The notes beneath the pieces are model-generated. The model was not told where the DNA came from. It searched no databases and saw nothing but the letters and a program-made list of their open reading frames with translations. The position numbers and the translations under genes were made by a program. 64,000 nt of DNA from Flavobacteriales bacterium (GTDB taxonomy: Bacteria > Bacteroidota > Bacteroidia > Flavobacteriales_F > PHOS-HE28). Positions 9,645 through 18,758 of this stretch are shown one piece after another (the stretch's first letter is position 1; the number at the start of each line of letters is the position of its first letter). The stretch spans positions 34,925-98,924 of the forward strand of contig JADKGB010000038.1 of the NCBI GenBank assembly GCA_016717225.1, given 5' to 3'.

Positions 9645-11078
9645 ATGATCACCTTGACCAAAAGCAAGACCATCGCTGCCAGCAAAGACCTGCTGGTGGT
9701 GCTCACCGACCCTGCCCGCCTGCGTGAACTTGATCTGGAGCGCGGTGATCGCCAATACCTGATCGAGCAGTTGAACGGGGACGCGCTTGTGGCAACCTGT
9801 GATATCAGCGGCCGATTGGTGATGGTGCATCGTGTGCGGGAAGGTGCTGGAGCGGTTCGGTTGGAAAAAGCACGACGGGCTGGGAACGAAATGGCGCTGA
9901 AGCTCATTGCTTCCAAACGGGATGAAGCCCAATTGGTGAGCCTTCAGAACGATGCCGATCTATCGCTGGCGTTGGCAGAAGGCGCAGCGTTGGGTGCCTA
10001 TGAATTCCGCAAGTACAAGACGTCCGGCAAGAACGCTTCGTTGAAGAAGATCGGACTGGTTGCGCCTGAGGTAAGTGCGAAGGCGTTGGACGAACTGATC
10101 GACGTCACGGAGGCCGTGCTCACCGCTCGAGACCTGGTCAACGAGCCGTACAGTTTCCTGAATGCGACCCAACTTGCTTCGGAGATCAAGAACCTTAGCC
10201 GGAACTCAGGCTTCAAGGTGCAGGTATTCGACAAGCGCCAGATCGAAGCATTGGGCATGGGTGGTTTGTTGGCGGTGAACAAGGGCAGTATCGATCCTCC
10301 CACGTTCACCATTCTGGAATGGAAGCCGAAGAACGCGGTGAACAAGAAGCCGATACTGTTGGTAGGCAAAGGCGTTGTGTACGATACGGGCGGCCTCAGC
10401 TTGAAGCCCACGCCTAACAGCATGGATTCCATGAAGTGCGACATGGCTGGCAGCGCAGCGGTGGCTTGTGCGATCACGGCGGTGGCGAAGCAAGAGCTTC
10501 CGGTATACGTTGTCGGATTGATACCTTCAACGGACAACCGGCCCGGCGGCAATGCCTACGCACCTGGTGATGTGATCCGTATGCACAGTGGCCTTACCGT
10601 AGAGAACCTGAACAGCGATGCTGAAGGCCGCATCATCCTCGCGGATGCGTTGAGCTACGGAGAGCGTTACGAAGCGGAACTCGTCTTCACCATCGCCACC
10701 CTCACCGGTGCAGCGATGCGAGCTATCGGCACATATGGTACAGTGACCATGGGCACTGCGGACGAAGCACAATTCAAGCGACTGGACGATGTTGGTGAAC
10801 AGGTTTTTGAGCGCGTGGCGCGCATGCCGTTCTGGGAGGAGTACGGAGAAGAGATCATCAGTGACATTGCCGATATCAAGAACCTTGGCAGCGACCTTGG
10901 CGGCGCGATCACAGCGGGCAAATTCTTGGCGCGATTCACCACGCGCCCGCTCATACACCTCGACATCGCCGGGCCATCGTTCCTGAACAAACGTGACCAT
11001 TATCGAGTGAAAGGCGGCACTGGTGTTGGTGTCCGATTGTTTTACGAATTCATCAAACGTCGCGCATCTGCTCGCTAG
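9645..11078 (+). CDS. pepA: Leucyl aminopeptidase, M17 family
   Basis: This cytoplasmic, two-metal exopeptidase releases N-terminal residues in peptide turnover. The start chosen (MITLTKSKTI) gives 477 residues, a normal length; the frame continues upstream without homology-like sequence. The catalytic domain carries the metal-site lysine and aspartate in GKGVVYDTGG, then MKCDMAGSAAV, and the signature NSDAEGRIILADAL, a close match to the family NTDAEGR. The N-terminal domain (about 1-160) is the variable macro-like domain of M17 enzymes. pdxA follows after 31 bases and is probably co-transcribed. Confidence 0.95.
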   Translation: MITLTKSKTIAASKDLLVVLTDPARLRELDLERGDRQYLIEQLNGDALVATCDISGRLVMVHRVREGAGAVRLEKARRAGNEMALKLIASKRDEAQLVSLQNDADLSLALAEGAALGAYEFRKYKTSGKNASLKKIGLVAPEVSAKALDELIDVTEAVLTARDLVNEPYSFLNATQLASEIKNLSRNSGFKVQVFDKRQIEALGMGGLLAVNKGSIDPPTFTILEWKPKNAVNKKPILLVGKGVVYDTGGLSLKPTPNSMDSMKCDMAGSAAVACAITAVAKQELPVYVVGLIPSTDNRPGGNAYAPGDVIRMHSGLTVENLNSDAEGRIILADALSYGERYEAELVFTIATLTGAAMRAIGTYGTVTMGTADEAQFKRLDDVGEQVFERVARMPFWEEYGEEIISDIADIKNLGSDLGGAITAGKFLARFTTRPLIHLDIAGPSFLNKRDHYRVKGGTGVGVRLFYEFIKRRASAR

Positions 11079-11109
11079 GGGTGACGCATTGTAGTCCTGT
11101 ATTCCGATC

Positions 11110-12174
11110 ATGAACGAAACAAGAACACCCCGTGTGGGTATCAGTTGTGGTGACCTGAACGGGGTCGGGTTGGAAGTGGTCCTGAAAACCTTCGAAGACA
11201 ACCGAATGTTGCAGGACATGACCGCCGTTCTCTACTGCGGCGTGAAGAGCGTAAGCCATCACCGAAAGGCACTTGGGTTGGATGAGGTGCAGTTCCACGG
11301 AGTGCAGAACGCGAACGATTCGGTTCCTAGAAAATTGAATGTGGTTGATCTGTGGGAAGATGAGTTGCCGATCGAACTGGGCAAGCCCAGCGGCCCATTG
11401 AGCACCTTCACCATACAGAGCTTGGAAGCTGCCGCGCAGGACCTCGGCCAAGGAAAAGTGGATGTGCTGATCACGGCCCCCATCGACAAGAACAGCATGC
11501 AAGCCGCGGGCTTCGAATTCCCGGGCCACACAGAATACCTCGCACACATGGCGGGTGGCGATTCACCGGTACTGATGATCCTGGTAGCCGAGAATTTGCG
11601 TGTAGCGCTTGTCACCGGCCATTTACCGATCAAGGAAGTTGCCGAGGCGATCACGGTGGATCGTATCCTTTCGAAGGCCCGGTTGTTCCATTCATCCCTA
11701 CAACGTGATTTCGGCATCCTCACACCGCGCGTCGCACTTCTTGGATTGAATCCGCATGCAGGTGATGGCGGAACGCTTGGAAGCGAAGACCGCGATCGTA
11801 TTCTACCTGCCGTGCGCAAACTGAACGAAGAAGGCATCAACGCGATGGGACCTTACCCAGCCGATGGATTCTTCGGAAGCGGCGGCTACAAGCAGTTCGA
11901 CGGGGTGCTTGCCATGTACCACGATCAAGGTTTGGCACCGTTCAAAGCACTCAGCTTCGGCAAAGGCGTGAACTACACAGCCGGCCTACCGGTGGTGCGC
12001 ACCAGCCCCGATCACGGCACCGGCCTCGATATCGCTGGGCAAGGCGTTGCGGATGAAAGTAGTTTTCGCCATGCAGTGTGGCTCGCACTCGACATTCTCA
12101 AACAACGTGAGCGCTTCAAGTTGATCAACGTGAATCCACTACAACCACAGAAGAAAGAGAGGGGAGGGGAGTAA
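11110..12174 (+). CDS. pdxA: 4-hydroxythreonine-4-phosphate dehydrogenase
   Basis: It oxidises 4-phosphohydroxy-L-threonine with NAD in the DXP-dependent pathway to pyridoxal 5'-phosphate. The 354-residue length is typical. Motifs visible are RVGISCGDLNGVGLEV at the N-terminus (family GDPAGIGPE-like), ITAPIDKNSMQAAGFEFPGHTE (substrate site), GLNPHAGDGG (metal histidine), MYHDQGLAPFKA, and RTSPDHGTGLDIAGQG. The D-for-A/P change in GDLNGVGLE is common in Bacteroidota. dxs, which makes the DXP used by the same vitamin pathway, is 10 kb away in this window. The stop lies 4 bases from the convergent stop of the SufE-DUF59 gene. Confidence 0.96.
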   Translation: MNETRTPRVGISCGDLNGVGLEVVLKTFEDNRMLQDMTAVLYCGVKSVSHHRKALGLDEVQFHGVQNANDSVPRKLNVVDLWEDELPIELGKPSGPLSTFTIQSLEAAAQDLGQGKVDVLITAPIDKNSMQAAGFEFPGHTEYLAHMAGGDSPVLMILVAENLRVALVTGHLPIKEVAEAITVDRILSKARLFHSSLQRDFGILTPRVALLGLNPHAGDGGTLGSEDRDRILPAVRKLNEEGINAMGPYPADGFFGSGGYKQFDGVLAMYHDQGLAPFKALSFGKGVNYTAGLPVVRTSPDHGTGLDIAGQGVADESSFRHAVWLALDILKQRERFKLINVNPLQPQKKERGGE

Positions 12175-12178
12175 AGGT

Positions 12179-13033
12179 TCACATGAACCCCAACTCCAGC
12201 TGCGCCGCCTCGCTCATCATCGTCCTGTCCCACGCCGGCTCGAAGGTGATCTCCACCTTGGCGCCGTTCACGCCTTGCACACCGGCCACTTTCTGTTCCA
12301 CTTCACCGGGCAGTGTTCCCGCCACCGGGCACGCCGGACTGGTCAAGGTCATCTTGATGTACACGCTGGCATCGTCGCGGATCACCACGTCGTAGATCAG
12401 CCCCAGCTCGTAGATGTCCACGGGGATCTCCGGATCATAGATGGCCTTGAGCGCATTGATGATGCTCTCCTCCAGGGCCTTTTTTTCTTCGGTGGTCATG
12501 AGGATGTGCCGGAGGTGCGGCGGGGTTGTCCTATGTCCGAAGTCCCATGAGGTCCGGGCAGGACATAGACATAGGACAGCCGCAAATCCGGTGAAGACCA
12601 AGCTGGCTTCGTTCGGTTTAGCGGAGAAGGCCACCGCGTAGCGTTTCATCTGGTCCAGCATCGCCACCAGCCCGTTGCTGCGGTTCGGGCTCAGGTGCTC
12701 GCGCAGGCCGATGGCATCGATGAAGGTGAGCGGTGTGTTCAGGATCTCCTGCGGCGTGCGGTCGTTCAGCACGCGCACGAGCAAGGCGATGAGGCCCTTG
12801 GTGATCATCGCGTCGCTGTCGGCGGTGAAATGCACGAGGCCGTTCTTCTGTTCGGCGTTGAGCCACACACGCGATTGGCACCCGCGCACGATGTTCTCCT
12901 CGGTCTTCTTCTCCGGCGCGATCATCGGCAGGTCCTTGCCCAGCTCGATCAGGTGCTCGTAGCGGTCCTGCCAATCGCTGAACATGGCGAACTCGTCCAC
13001 CACTTCTTGTTGGACTTTAGAGATGGTGTTCAT
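12179..13033 (-). CDS. SufE sulfur acceptor fused in frame to a DUF59/MIP18-type Fe-S assembly domain
   Basis: The continuous frame is 284 residues. Residues 1-140 are SufE: MNTISKVQQEVVDEF start, acceptor cysteine C52 in IVRGCQSRVW, and the terminal helix LVAMLDQMKRYAVAF. SufE takes persulfide from SufS and passes it to SufB. Residues 179-284 (MTTEEKKALEESI onward) are a complete DUF59 protein with DPEIPVDIYELGLIY and the conserved cysteine in TSPACPVAG; this family assists Fe-S maturation. In most relatives these are separate adjacent genes. The linker (about 141-178) reads like spacer DNA and contains a palindrome, so the fusion may be recent, or the DUF59 part may start independently at the ATG ending at 12499. 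It is the last member of the suf operon. Confidence 0.85.
   Translation of the reverse strand: MNTISKVQQEVVDEFAMFSDWQDRYEHLIELGKDLPMIAPEKKTEENIVRGCQSRVWLNAEQKNGLVHFTADSDAMITKGLIALLVRVLNDRTPQEILNTPLTFIDAIGLREHLSPNRSNGLVAMLDQMKRYAVAFSAKPNEASLVFTGFAAVLCLCPARTSWDFGHRTTPPHLRHILMTTEEKKALEESIINALKAIYDPEIPVDIYELGLIYDVVIRDDASVYIKMTLTSPACPVAGTLPGEVEQKVAGVQGVNGAKVEITFEPAWDRTMMSEAAQLELGFM
12499..12499 (-). other. Alternative internal start for the DUF59 protein
   Basis: The ATG occupying 12497-12499 on the minus strand would yield a free 106-residue DUF59 protein (MTTEEKKALEESI), matching the usual stand-alone length of this family. No Shine-Dalgarno-like sequence is seen, which is normal for Bacteroidota. 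Both the fusion and the internal start could be used. Confidence 0.45.
12526..12579 (-). repeat. Imperfect palindrome inside the SufE-DUF59 linker
   Basis: The arms TTGTCCTATGTC (12526-12537) and GACATAGGACAG (12568-12579) pair at 11 of 12 positions around a 30-base loop, and an alternative register pairs CTATGTCC (12531-12538) with GGACATAG (12561-12568). It lies in the non-conserved linker of the fusion. The simplest reading is an intergenic palindrome that removed the SufE stop codon. Confidence 0.7.
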
Positions 13034-13040
13034 AGGAGCA

Positions 13041-13491
13041 TCATTTCAGCGTATCGATACGCGTCAGCGTGCCGTCCTCGTCGTAGTTCATCCACACCCC
13101 CAACTTCTTTCCATTGATCAGTCGGCCCTCCGTTCTTCGCTGGCCGTTCGGATAGTAATAGAACGCATCGCCGGTTGAAGCGCTATCGAGGTTGACCAAA
13201 CCCATGGGCTTTCCATTGGGATAGTATTCTACTACGTGTTGCTGCACAGCCCCTGTTTTCAATTGCATACCGCCGACCAGTCCGGTGCTATCAACGAAGA
13301 AAGTTCGATCCGGGTTGAATCACTCGTGTGCAGTTTCCATTGGGGTAATTCCAACGGATCGTCTTGTCCGGGTCCCTGGTCTTGACCGTGAAATCTGCGG
13401 TTTCAAGCGGGCGAACGGGTTTCGTGCAGGCCGCTGCCGCGATCAGAAATGCAAACAGAGCCCTAGCGATTTGGACCATTGTCATGTTCAT
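13041..13491 (-). pseudogene. Small MORN-repeat lipoprotein, broken by one frameshift
   Basis: The ATG overlaps the sufS stop (ATGA), indicating translational coupling. The first frame gives a lipoprotein signal (IARALFAFLIAAAAC) and IRWNYPNGN, then ends at 13291. The second frame begins around FFVDSTGLVGG and continues with EYYPNGKPMG, FYYYPNGQRRTEGR and GKKLGVWMNYDEDG, typical YPNG/MORN-like repeats. Removing one base near the AAA at 13300-13302 joins them into about 149 residues. The function is unknown; MORN-like lipoproteins are common in this phylum, and some are listed as YwqK-like. It could be a true pseudogene or a sequence error. It lies between sufS and the SufE-DUF59 gene. Confidence 0.65.
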
Positions 13492-14744
13492 CGCAACATC
13501 TTCACTCCTTTCTTCACTCCAGCCACCATCGCATCCACCTCCGCGATCGTATTGAAGCACGCGAAGCTGGCCCGCGTCGTTCCGCTCACGCCGAAGCGCT
13601 CCATCAGCGGCTGGGTGCAGTGGTGGCCCGTGCGCACGGCGATGCCCTGCTGGTCGAGCAGGGTGCCGAGGTCGTAGTGGTGCACGCCGTCGATCACGAA
13701 GCTGATCACGCCCACCTTCTCCTTCGCCGTGCCGATGATGCGCAGGCCATCGATGGAGAGCAGCTCCTTGGTGGCGTGCTCCAGCAGCATGTGCTCGTGC
13801 GCGGCCATGGCGGCCTTGTCGTAGTCCTCCATCCAGCGGAAGGCCTCGCCCAGCCCGATGATGCCGGCGATGTGCGGCGTGCCGGCCTCGAACTTGAAGG
13901 GCAGCTTGGCGTAGGTGGTCTTCTCGAAGGTGACCACATCGATCATCTCGCCGCCGCCCTGCCAGGGGGGCATGCGCTCCAGCAATTCCTCGCGGCCGTA
14001 GAGCACGCCGGTGCCCGTAGGACCGTAGGCCTTGTGCCCGCTGAAGGCGTAGAGGTCGCAGCCGAGGTCCTGCACATCCACATCGAGGTGCGCGATCGCC
14101 TGCGCGCCATCCACCACGGTGATGATGCCGCGCTTCTTCGCCTTGGCGATCAGCTCCTTGACCGGGTTGATCGTGCCCAGCGTGTTGCTCACGTGGCTGA
14201 TCGCGAGGATGCGGGTCTTCTCCCCGAAGATGTCACTGACCCGGAATCGCGCCAAGTCCCACTCACCGCTGTCCGTGATCGGGATCACCTTCAGCTTCGC
14301 CCCATGCCGCTCGCAGGCCAGCTGCCAGGGGACGATGTTCGCGTGGTGCTCCATGCCGGAGATCAGCACCTCATCACCCTTCTTCAGCAGCAGTTGCCCG
14401 AGGCTGCTCGCCGCCAGGTTCATGCTCGCCGTGGTGCCACTGGTGAAGATCACCTCGTGCGCATGCTTCGCGTTGATGTGCTTGCGGATGGTCTCGCGTG
14501 CGGCCTCCTGCGCTTCGGTGGCCTTGGTGCTCAGCGTGTGCACGCCGCGATGCACGTTGGCGTTGATCGTCGCGTAGTAGGCGCTCTCGGCCTTGATCAC
14601 GCGGCGCGGCTTCTGGCTGGTCGCGGCGTTGTCGAAGTACACCAGCGGCTTGCCGTGCACCAGCTCCTTCAGGATCGGGAACTGCGCACGGATCTCCTCG
14701 ACGTCATAGCCCTTCTTCGCGACCGTGTCAGCCTTGGTGCTCAT
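13488..14744 (-). CDS. sufS: Cysteine desulfurase SufS
   Basis: This PLP enzyme removes sulfur from cysteine as a persulfide and hands it to SufE for Fe-S cluster assembly. The start MSTKADTVAKKGYDVEEIR gives 418 residues; its ATG overlaps the sufD stop by four bases (ATGA). Visible are YFDNAATSQKP, the cofactor region TSGTTASMNLAA, the PLP lysine in AFSGHKAYGPTGTGVLYG, and the catalytic cysteine in RTGHHCTQPLMERFG. This is a group II (SufS/CsdA) enzyme. It is encoded between sufD and a small coupled lipoprotein gene, with the SufE partner as the next intact gene. Confidence 0.97.
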   Translation of the reverse strand: MSTKADTVAKKGYDVEEIRAQFPILKELVHGKPLVYFDNAATSQKPRRVIKAESAYYATINANVHRGVHTLSTKATEAQEAARETIRKHINAKHAHEVIFTSGTTASMNLAASSLGQLLLKKGDEVLISGMEHHANIVPWQLACERHGAKLKVIPITDSGEWDLARFRVSDIFGEKTRILAISHVSNTLGTINPVKELIAKAKKRGIITVVDGAQAIAHLDVDVQDLGCDLYAFSGHKAYGPTGTGVLYGREELLERMPPWQGGGEMIDVVTFEKTTYAKLPFKFEAGTPHIAGIIGLGEAFRWMEDYDKAAMAAHEHMLLEHATKELLSIDGLRIIGTAKEKVGVISFVIDGVHHYDLGTLLDQQGIAVRTGHHCTQPLMERFGVSGTTRASFACFNTIAEVDAMVAGVKKGVKMLR

Positions 14745-16003
14745 AGCGCTTCGAGCTTCGCATCGATGAGCGATGCGAGGTGCTTCCGCCAATCCTCGTT
14801 CGTGATCCGCTCCAGCACATCCGTCATGAACGCGTGTGAGAGCATCTTCCGCGCCTCGGCCTCGCTCACCCCGCGCGAACGCAGGTAGAACAGGCCTTTC
14901 TCGTCCAAGCGGCCGATGGTGCAACCGTGGCTGCACTTCACGTCGTCGGCGTAGATCTCCAGTTCGGGCTTGGTGAAGATGCGCGCATCATCGCCTTGCA
15001 GGATGTTCGCGTTGCTCTGGTAGGCGCGGGTGCGCTGCGCGTCCTGCTTCACGTACACCTTGCCGTTGAACACGCCCGTGCCTTTCTCCGCGATGATGCC
15101 CTTGTAGAGCTCGTCGCTGGTGCAGTCCGGAACATCGTGGCCGATGTAGGTGTGGTTGTCGCAGTGCGTGGTGCCGTTCAGCACGTACACACCGTTCAGT
15201 TCGGCATGCGCTTCCGGACCGGCGAGGGCCACGTTCACTTCGTTGCGCACCAGCGAACCGTTCAAGGTCGTGGTGTCGATGCTGAAACGGCCTTTCGCGC
15301 CGATCGTCACGCCATCGAGACCGATGTGCAGGACCGTTGGCTTCGTTCTGCAGCAGGTGGATCGTGAGATTCGCGCCTTCACCGATGACGCTTTCGCGGA
15401 TGCTGTTCACGAGGGAAGCAGATGCATCTGTTCCGATGTGTTCGATGATCACTTCCACCTTAGCGCCTTCATGCAGCATGAATAGATCGCGCGGTTGGAT
15501 CAACAGCTGACCGCCCGTGGTGATGTGAAGGACATGGATCGGCTTGCTCGTCTTCGTGCCCTTGGTGGCGAGGATGATCAGGCCATCGGTGGGAGCGGCA
15601 GTGTTCATCGCCGTGAACAGGCGATCGCCGATGGGCGCGCACTGTCCGTAGTGGGCCTTCACCGGGCCGTGTGCAAGGTGATGCTTCAGGCTGTGGATGA
15701 CGATGCCCTTGTCGGCCTTCAGATCATCGCTGAGGTCCGCGCGGAAGTGCCCGTTGACGAAGACGACGCGGGTGGTATCGAAGGGCAGGCGGGCTGGAAG
15801 TGTGACGGTCGCATCACCCTTGGGCGCGGCATACGGCTGGTTGAACAGCTTGGCCACGCGGGTGTATTTCCACGCTTCGGACCTGATCGTGGGAACGGGC
15901 AACGCGTTCACCTGCGCGAGCGCTTCGGTGGCGCCAGGCCATGAACTGCCTTCTAGCAGCGGAAGCAGAGTGGCCTTCGGATCGGTGGCGGTCATCGTGC
16001 TCA

Positions 16004-16004
<1 letters not shown>
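14741..16004 (-). pseudogene. sufD: Fe-S assembly scaffold protein SufD, interrupted by one frameshift
   Basis: SufD pairs with SufB and SufC in the SufBC2D scaffold complex. The first frame starts at MSTMTATDPKATLL, sharing one base with the sufC stop, and holds RSEAWKYTRV, VFVNGHF and HLLQNEA. The remainder continues in another frame with LHIGLDGVTIGAKGRFS, LNGTTHCDNHTYIGHD, the conserved SHGCTIG..D segment, and a C-terminal helix. The switch is at about 15318-15331, and removing one base restores about 420 residues, a normal SufD length. Both halves are well conserved, so either the mutation is very recent or one base is wrong in the assembly. The gene is tightly coupled with sufC and sufS. 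Confidence 0.88.
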
Positions 16005-16750
<746 letters not shown>

Positions 16751-16773
16751 TGAGATTCTGAATGCGTTACGAT

Positions 16774-17139
16774 TCACGGAGCGCTTCGCCAACACTTGGA
16801 GCCTTGTCGCCTGTTGCGCAGGTAGCGCATGAAGTTGCCGATGCTCCTTGCTCGCCTTGAGACCTGGCCCCCCAGGGCATCGAACTCTTGCTGTGATGAC
16901 CCCGGTCAAGACAGCAGTAGAGTTGGGAACGGCTTCACCCATCGAGCCTTTTGAAATGGAGAGGAACTGATGAAGAATTCGTTGTTGCTCGCTCGAAGCC
17001 TTCCGCGATGTTGTCCATGACCGAAACCGAGCCTGAGGACCGACCAGGTCCTCCGGAACACTCGAGCCTTTGGAAGATCTTCTTGTTCACGACATGGACA
17101 TCCTTCCAGGTATCCAGGGCCTGCTGCCTGATGGTCCAT
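16774..17139 (-). pseudogene. Decayed four-helix-bundle (S23/IVS-type) protein gene
   Basis: Fragments of one family appear in order in different frames: LDTWKDVHVVNKKIF, then SVMDNIAEGFER, then ERASNNEFFISSSPF, KARWVKPF, LDRG/ITAR, and finally EFDALGGQ followed by SIGNFMRYLRNRRQGSK, ending at TGA 16776-16774. At least three frameshifts and a deletion of about 20 residues after KKIF separate them. The family is a small single-domain bundle known from 23S rRNA intervening sequences and from many stand-alone genes in Bacteroidota; its function is unclear. It fills most of the 443-base spacer between sufB and sufC, so sufC expression probably depends on read-through across it. Confidence 0.8.
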
Positions 17140-17193
17140 ATCCTCAACGGTGGTTCAGGTCGCCACTGCGAATCAGGAATCAGCATACAGCAA

Positions 17194-18642
17194 TCATCCC
17201 ACACTTCCTTCAAGGCTTACCGCCAACAGCTTCTGCGCTTCCACCGCGAACTCCATCGGCAACTGGTTCAGCACTTCCTTGCAATACCCGTTCACGATCA
17301 GGCTCACGGCCTTCTCCGTCTCGATACCGCGCTGGTTGAGGTAGAAGATCTGGTCCTCGCCGATCTTGCTCGTGGTGGCCTCGTGCTCCACCATCGCGGT
17401 CGGGTTCTCGCTCTCGATGTAGGGGAAGGTGTGCGCGCCGCAGCGATCGCCGAGCAGCAGTGAATCGCACTGGCTGAAGTTGCGTGCGCCCTTCGCGCCC
17501 TTGCCGATCTTCACCAGGCCGCGGTAGCTGTTGTTGGAAAAGCCCGCGCTGATGCCCTTGCTCACGATGGTGCTCTTCGTGCCCTTGCCGATGTGGGTCA
17601 TCTTGGTGCCCGTGTCGGCCTGCTGGCGATTGTTCGTCACCGCCACGCTGTAGAACTCGCCGGTGCTGTAGTCGCCTTTCAGCACGCAGCTCGGGTACTT
17701 CCACGTGATCGCGCTGCCGGTCTCCACCTGCGTCCAGCTGATCTTGCTGCGATCGCCGAGGCACATGCCGCGCTTGGTGACGAAGTTGTAGATGCCGCCC
17801 TTGCCGTCCTTGTCGCCGGGGTACCAGTTCTGGACGGTGCTGTACTTGATCTCCGCGTCCTTCAATGCCACAAGTTCCACCACGGCCGCGTGCAACTGGT
17901 GCTCATCGCGGATCGGTGCGGTGCAGCCTTCGAGGTAGCTCACGTAAGCGCCTTCATCGGCGATCAGCAGCGTGCGCTCGAACTGGCCGGTCATGGCCTC
18001 GTTGATGCGGAAGTAGGTGCTGAGTTCCATCGGGCAGCGCACGCCCGGCGGGATGTAGCAGAAGCTGCCATCGCTGAACACGGCGCTGTTGAGCGCGGCG
18101 AAGTAGTTGTCCGTGCGCGGCACCACGCTGCCGAGGTACTTCTTGATCAGCTCGGGATGCTCATGCACCGCATCGCTGAACGAGCAGAAGATGATGCCCT
18201 TCTCCTTCAGCGCCGCTTGGAACGTGGTCTTCACGCTCACGCTGTCGAACACGATGTCCACGGCGACACCGGCGAGGCGCTTCTGCTCCTCCATGCTGAT
18301 GCCCAGCTTCTCGAAGGTCTTGATCAACTCGGGATCCGCTTCGTCGAGGCTGTTGAGCGTGGGCTTCTTCTTCGGCGCGCTGTAGTAGTAGCTGTTCTGG
18401 TAATCGATCTTGGGGTAGTGGACATGCGCCCAGTGCGGCTCCTCCATCTTCAGCCAGATGCGGTAGGCCTCAAGCCTCCACTCCAGCATCCATTCGGGTT
18501 CGTTCTTCTTCGCGCTGATGAAGCGCACGATGTCCTCGTTCAAGCCCTTCGCGGCCTTCTCGCTCTCGATGTCGGTCACGAAGCCGTAGGCGTACTCTTT
18601 CGAGGTGACCTCGCGGAGGATATCGTCGGTGTCCTGTGCCAT
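17194..18642 (-). CDS. sufB: Fe-S assembly scaffold protein SufB
   Basis: SufB is the scaffold subunit on which Fe-S clusters form, with SufC and SufD. At 482 residues it has normal length. Family features include LRPRLAYRIW-like ..EWRLEAYRIWLKMEEP.., the central beta-helix segment with CTAPIRDEHQLHAAVVELVA, STVQNWYPGD, TKRGMCLGDRSKISWTQVETGSAITWKYPS, and SQCDSLLLGDRCGAHTFPY; the cysteines and histidine in these stretches correspond to conserved core positions. The start is MAQDTDDILREVTSKEY. An approximately 105-base palindrome occupies the spacer upstream and a decayed four-helix-bundle gene the spacer downstream. Confidence 0.97.
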   Translation of the reverse strand: MAQDTDDILREVTSKEYAYGFVTDIESEKAAKGLNEDIVRFISAKKNEPEWMLEWRLEAYRIWLKMEEPHWAHVHYPKIDYQNSYYYSAPKKKPTLNSLDEADPELIKTFEKLGISMEEQKRLAGVAVDIVFDSVSVKTTFQAALKEKGIIFCSFSDAVHEHPELIKKYLGSVVPRTDNYFAALNSAVFSDGSFCYIPPGVRCPMELSTYFRINEAMTGQFERTLLIADEGAYVSYLEGCTAPIRDEHQLHAAVVELVALKDAEIKYSTVQNWYPGDKDGKGGIYNFVTKRGMCLGDRSKISWTQVETGSAITWKYPSCVLKGDYSTGEFYSVAVTNNRQQADTGTKMTHIGKGTKSTIVSKGISAGFSNNSYRGLVKIGKGAKGARNFSQCDSLLLGDRCGAHTFPYIESENPTAMVEHEATTSKIGEDQIFYLNQRGIETEKAVSLIVNGYCKEVLNQLPMEFAVEAQKLLAVSLEGSVG

Positions 18643-18650
18643 TTGAATGT

Positions 18651-18756
18651 CTCACGCAGAGACGCTGAGGCGCGGAGAATGCGACTTCTGGCGTTTCGTG
18701 TTATGTGATGCTCGGTTGATCATGGATCTCCCTGCGTCTCAGCGTCTCTGCGTGAA
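18651..18756 (-). repeat. Large imperfect palindrome filling the sufA-sufB spacer
   Basis: The arms at about 18652-18679 and 18727-18755 are near-perfect reverse complements, sharing CACGCAGAGACGCTGAGG and its complement, around a 47-base non-palindromic middle. The element spans nearly all of the 116 bases between the sufA stop and the sufB start. It has no coding capacity. The transcript should fold into a long hairpin, which could attenuate or stabilise the downstream suf message. It resembles a dispersed MITE- or REP-like element rather than a plain terminator, as no U tract follows. Confidence 0.8.
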
Positions 18757-18758
18757 CC

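Noticed and set aside
13048..13061. Perfect 14-bp palindrome GCGTATCGATACGC
   Set aside because: It lies inside the coding end of the lipoprotein gene, is short, and has no promoter context; chance is likely.
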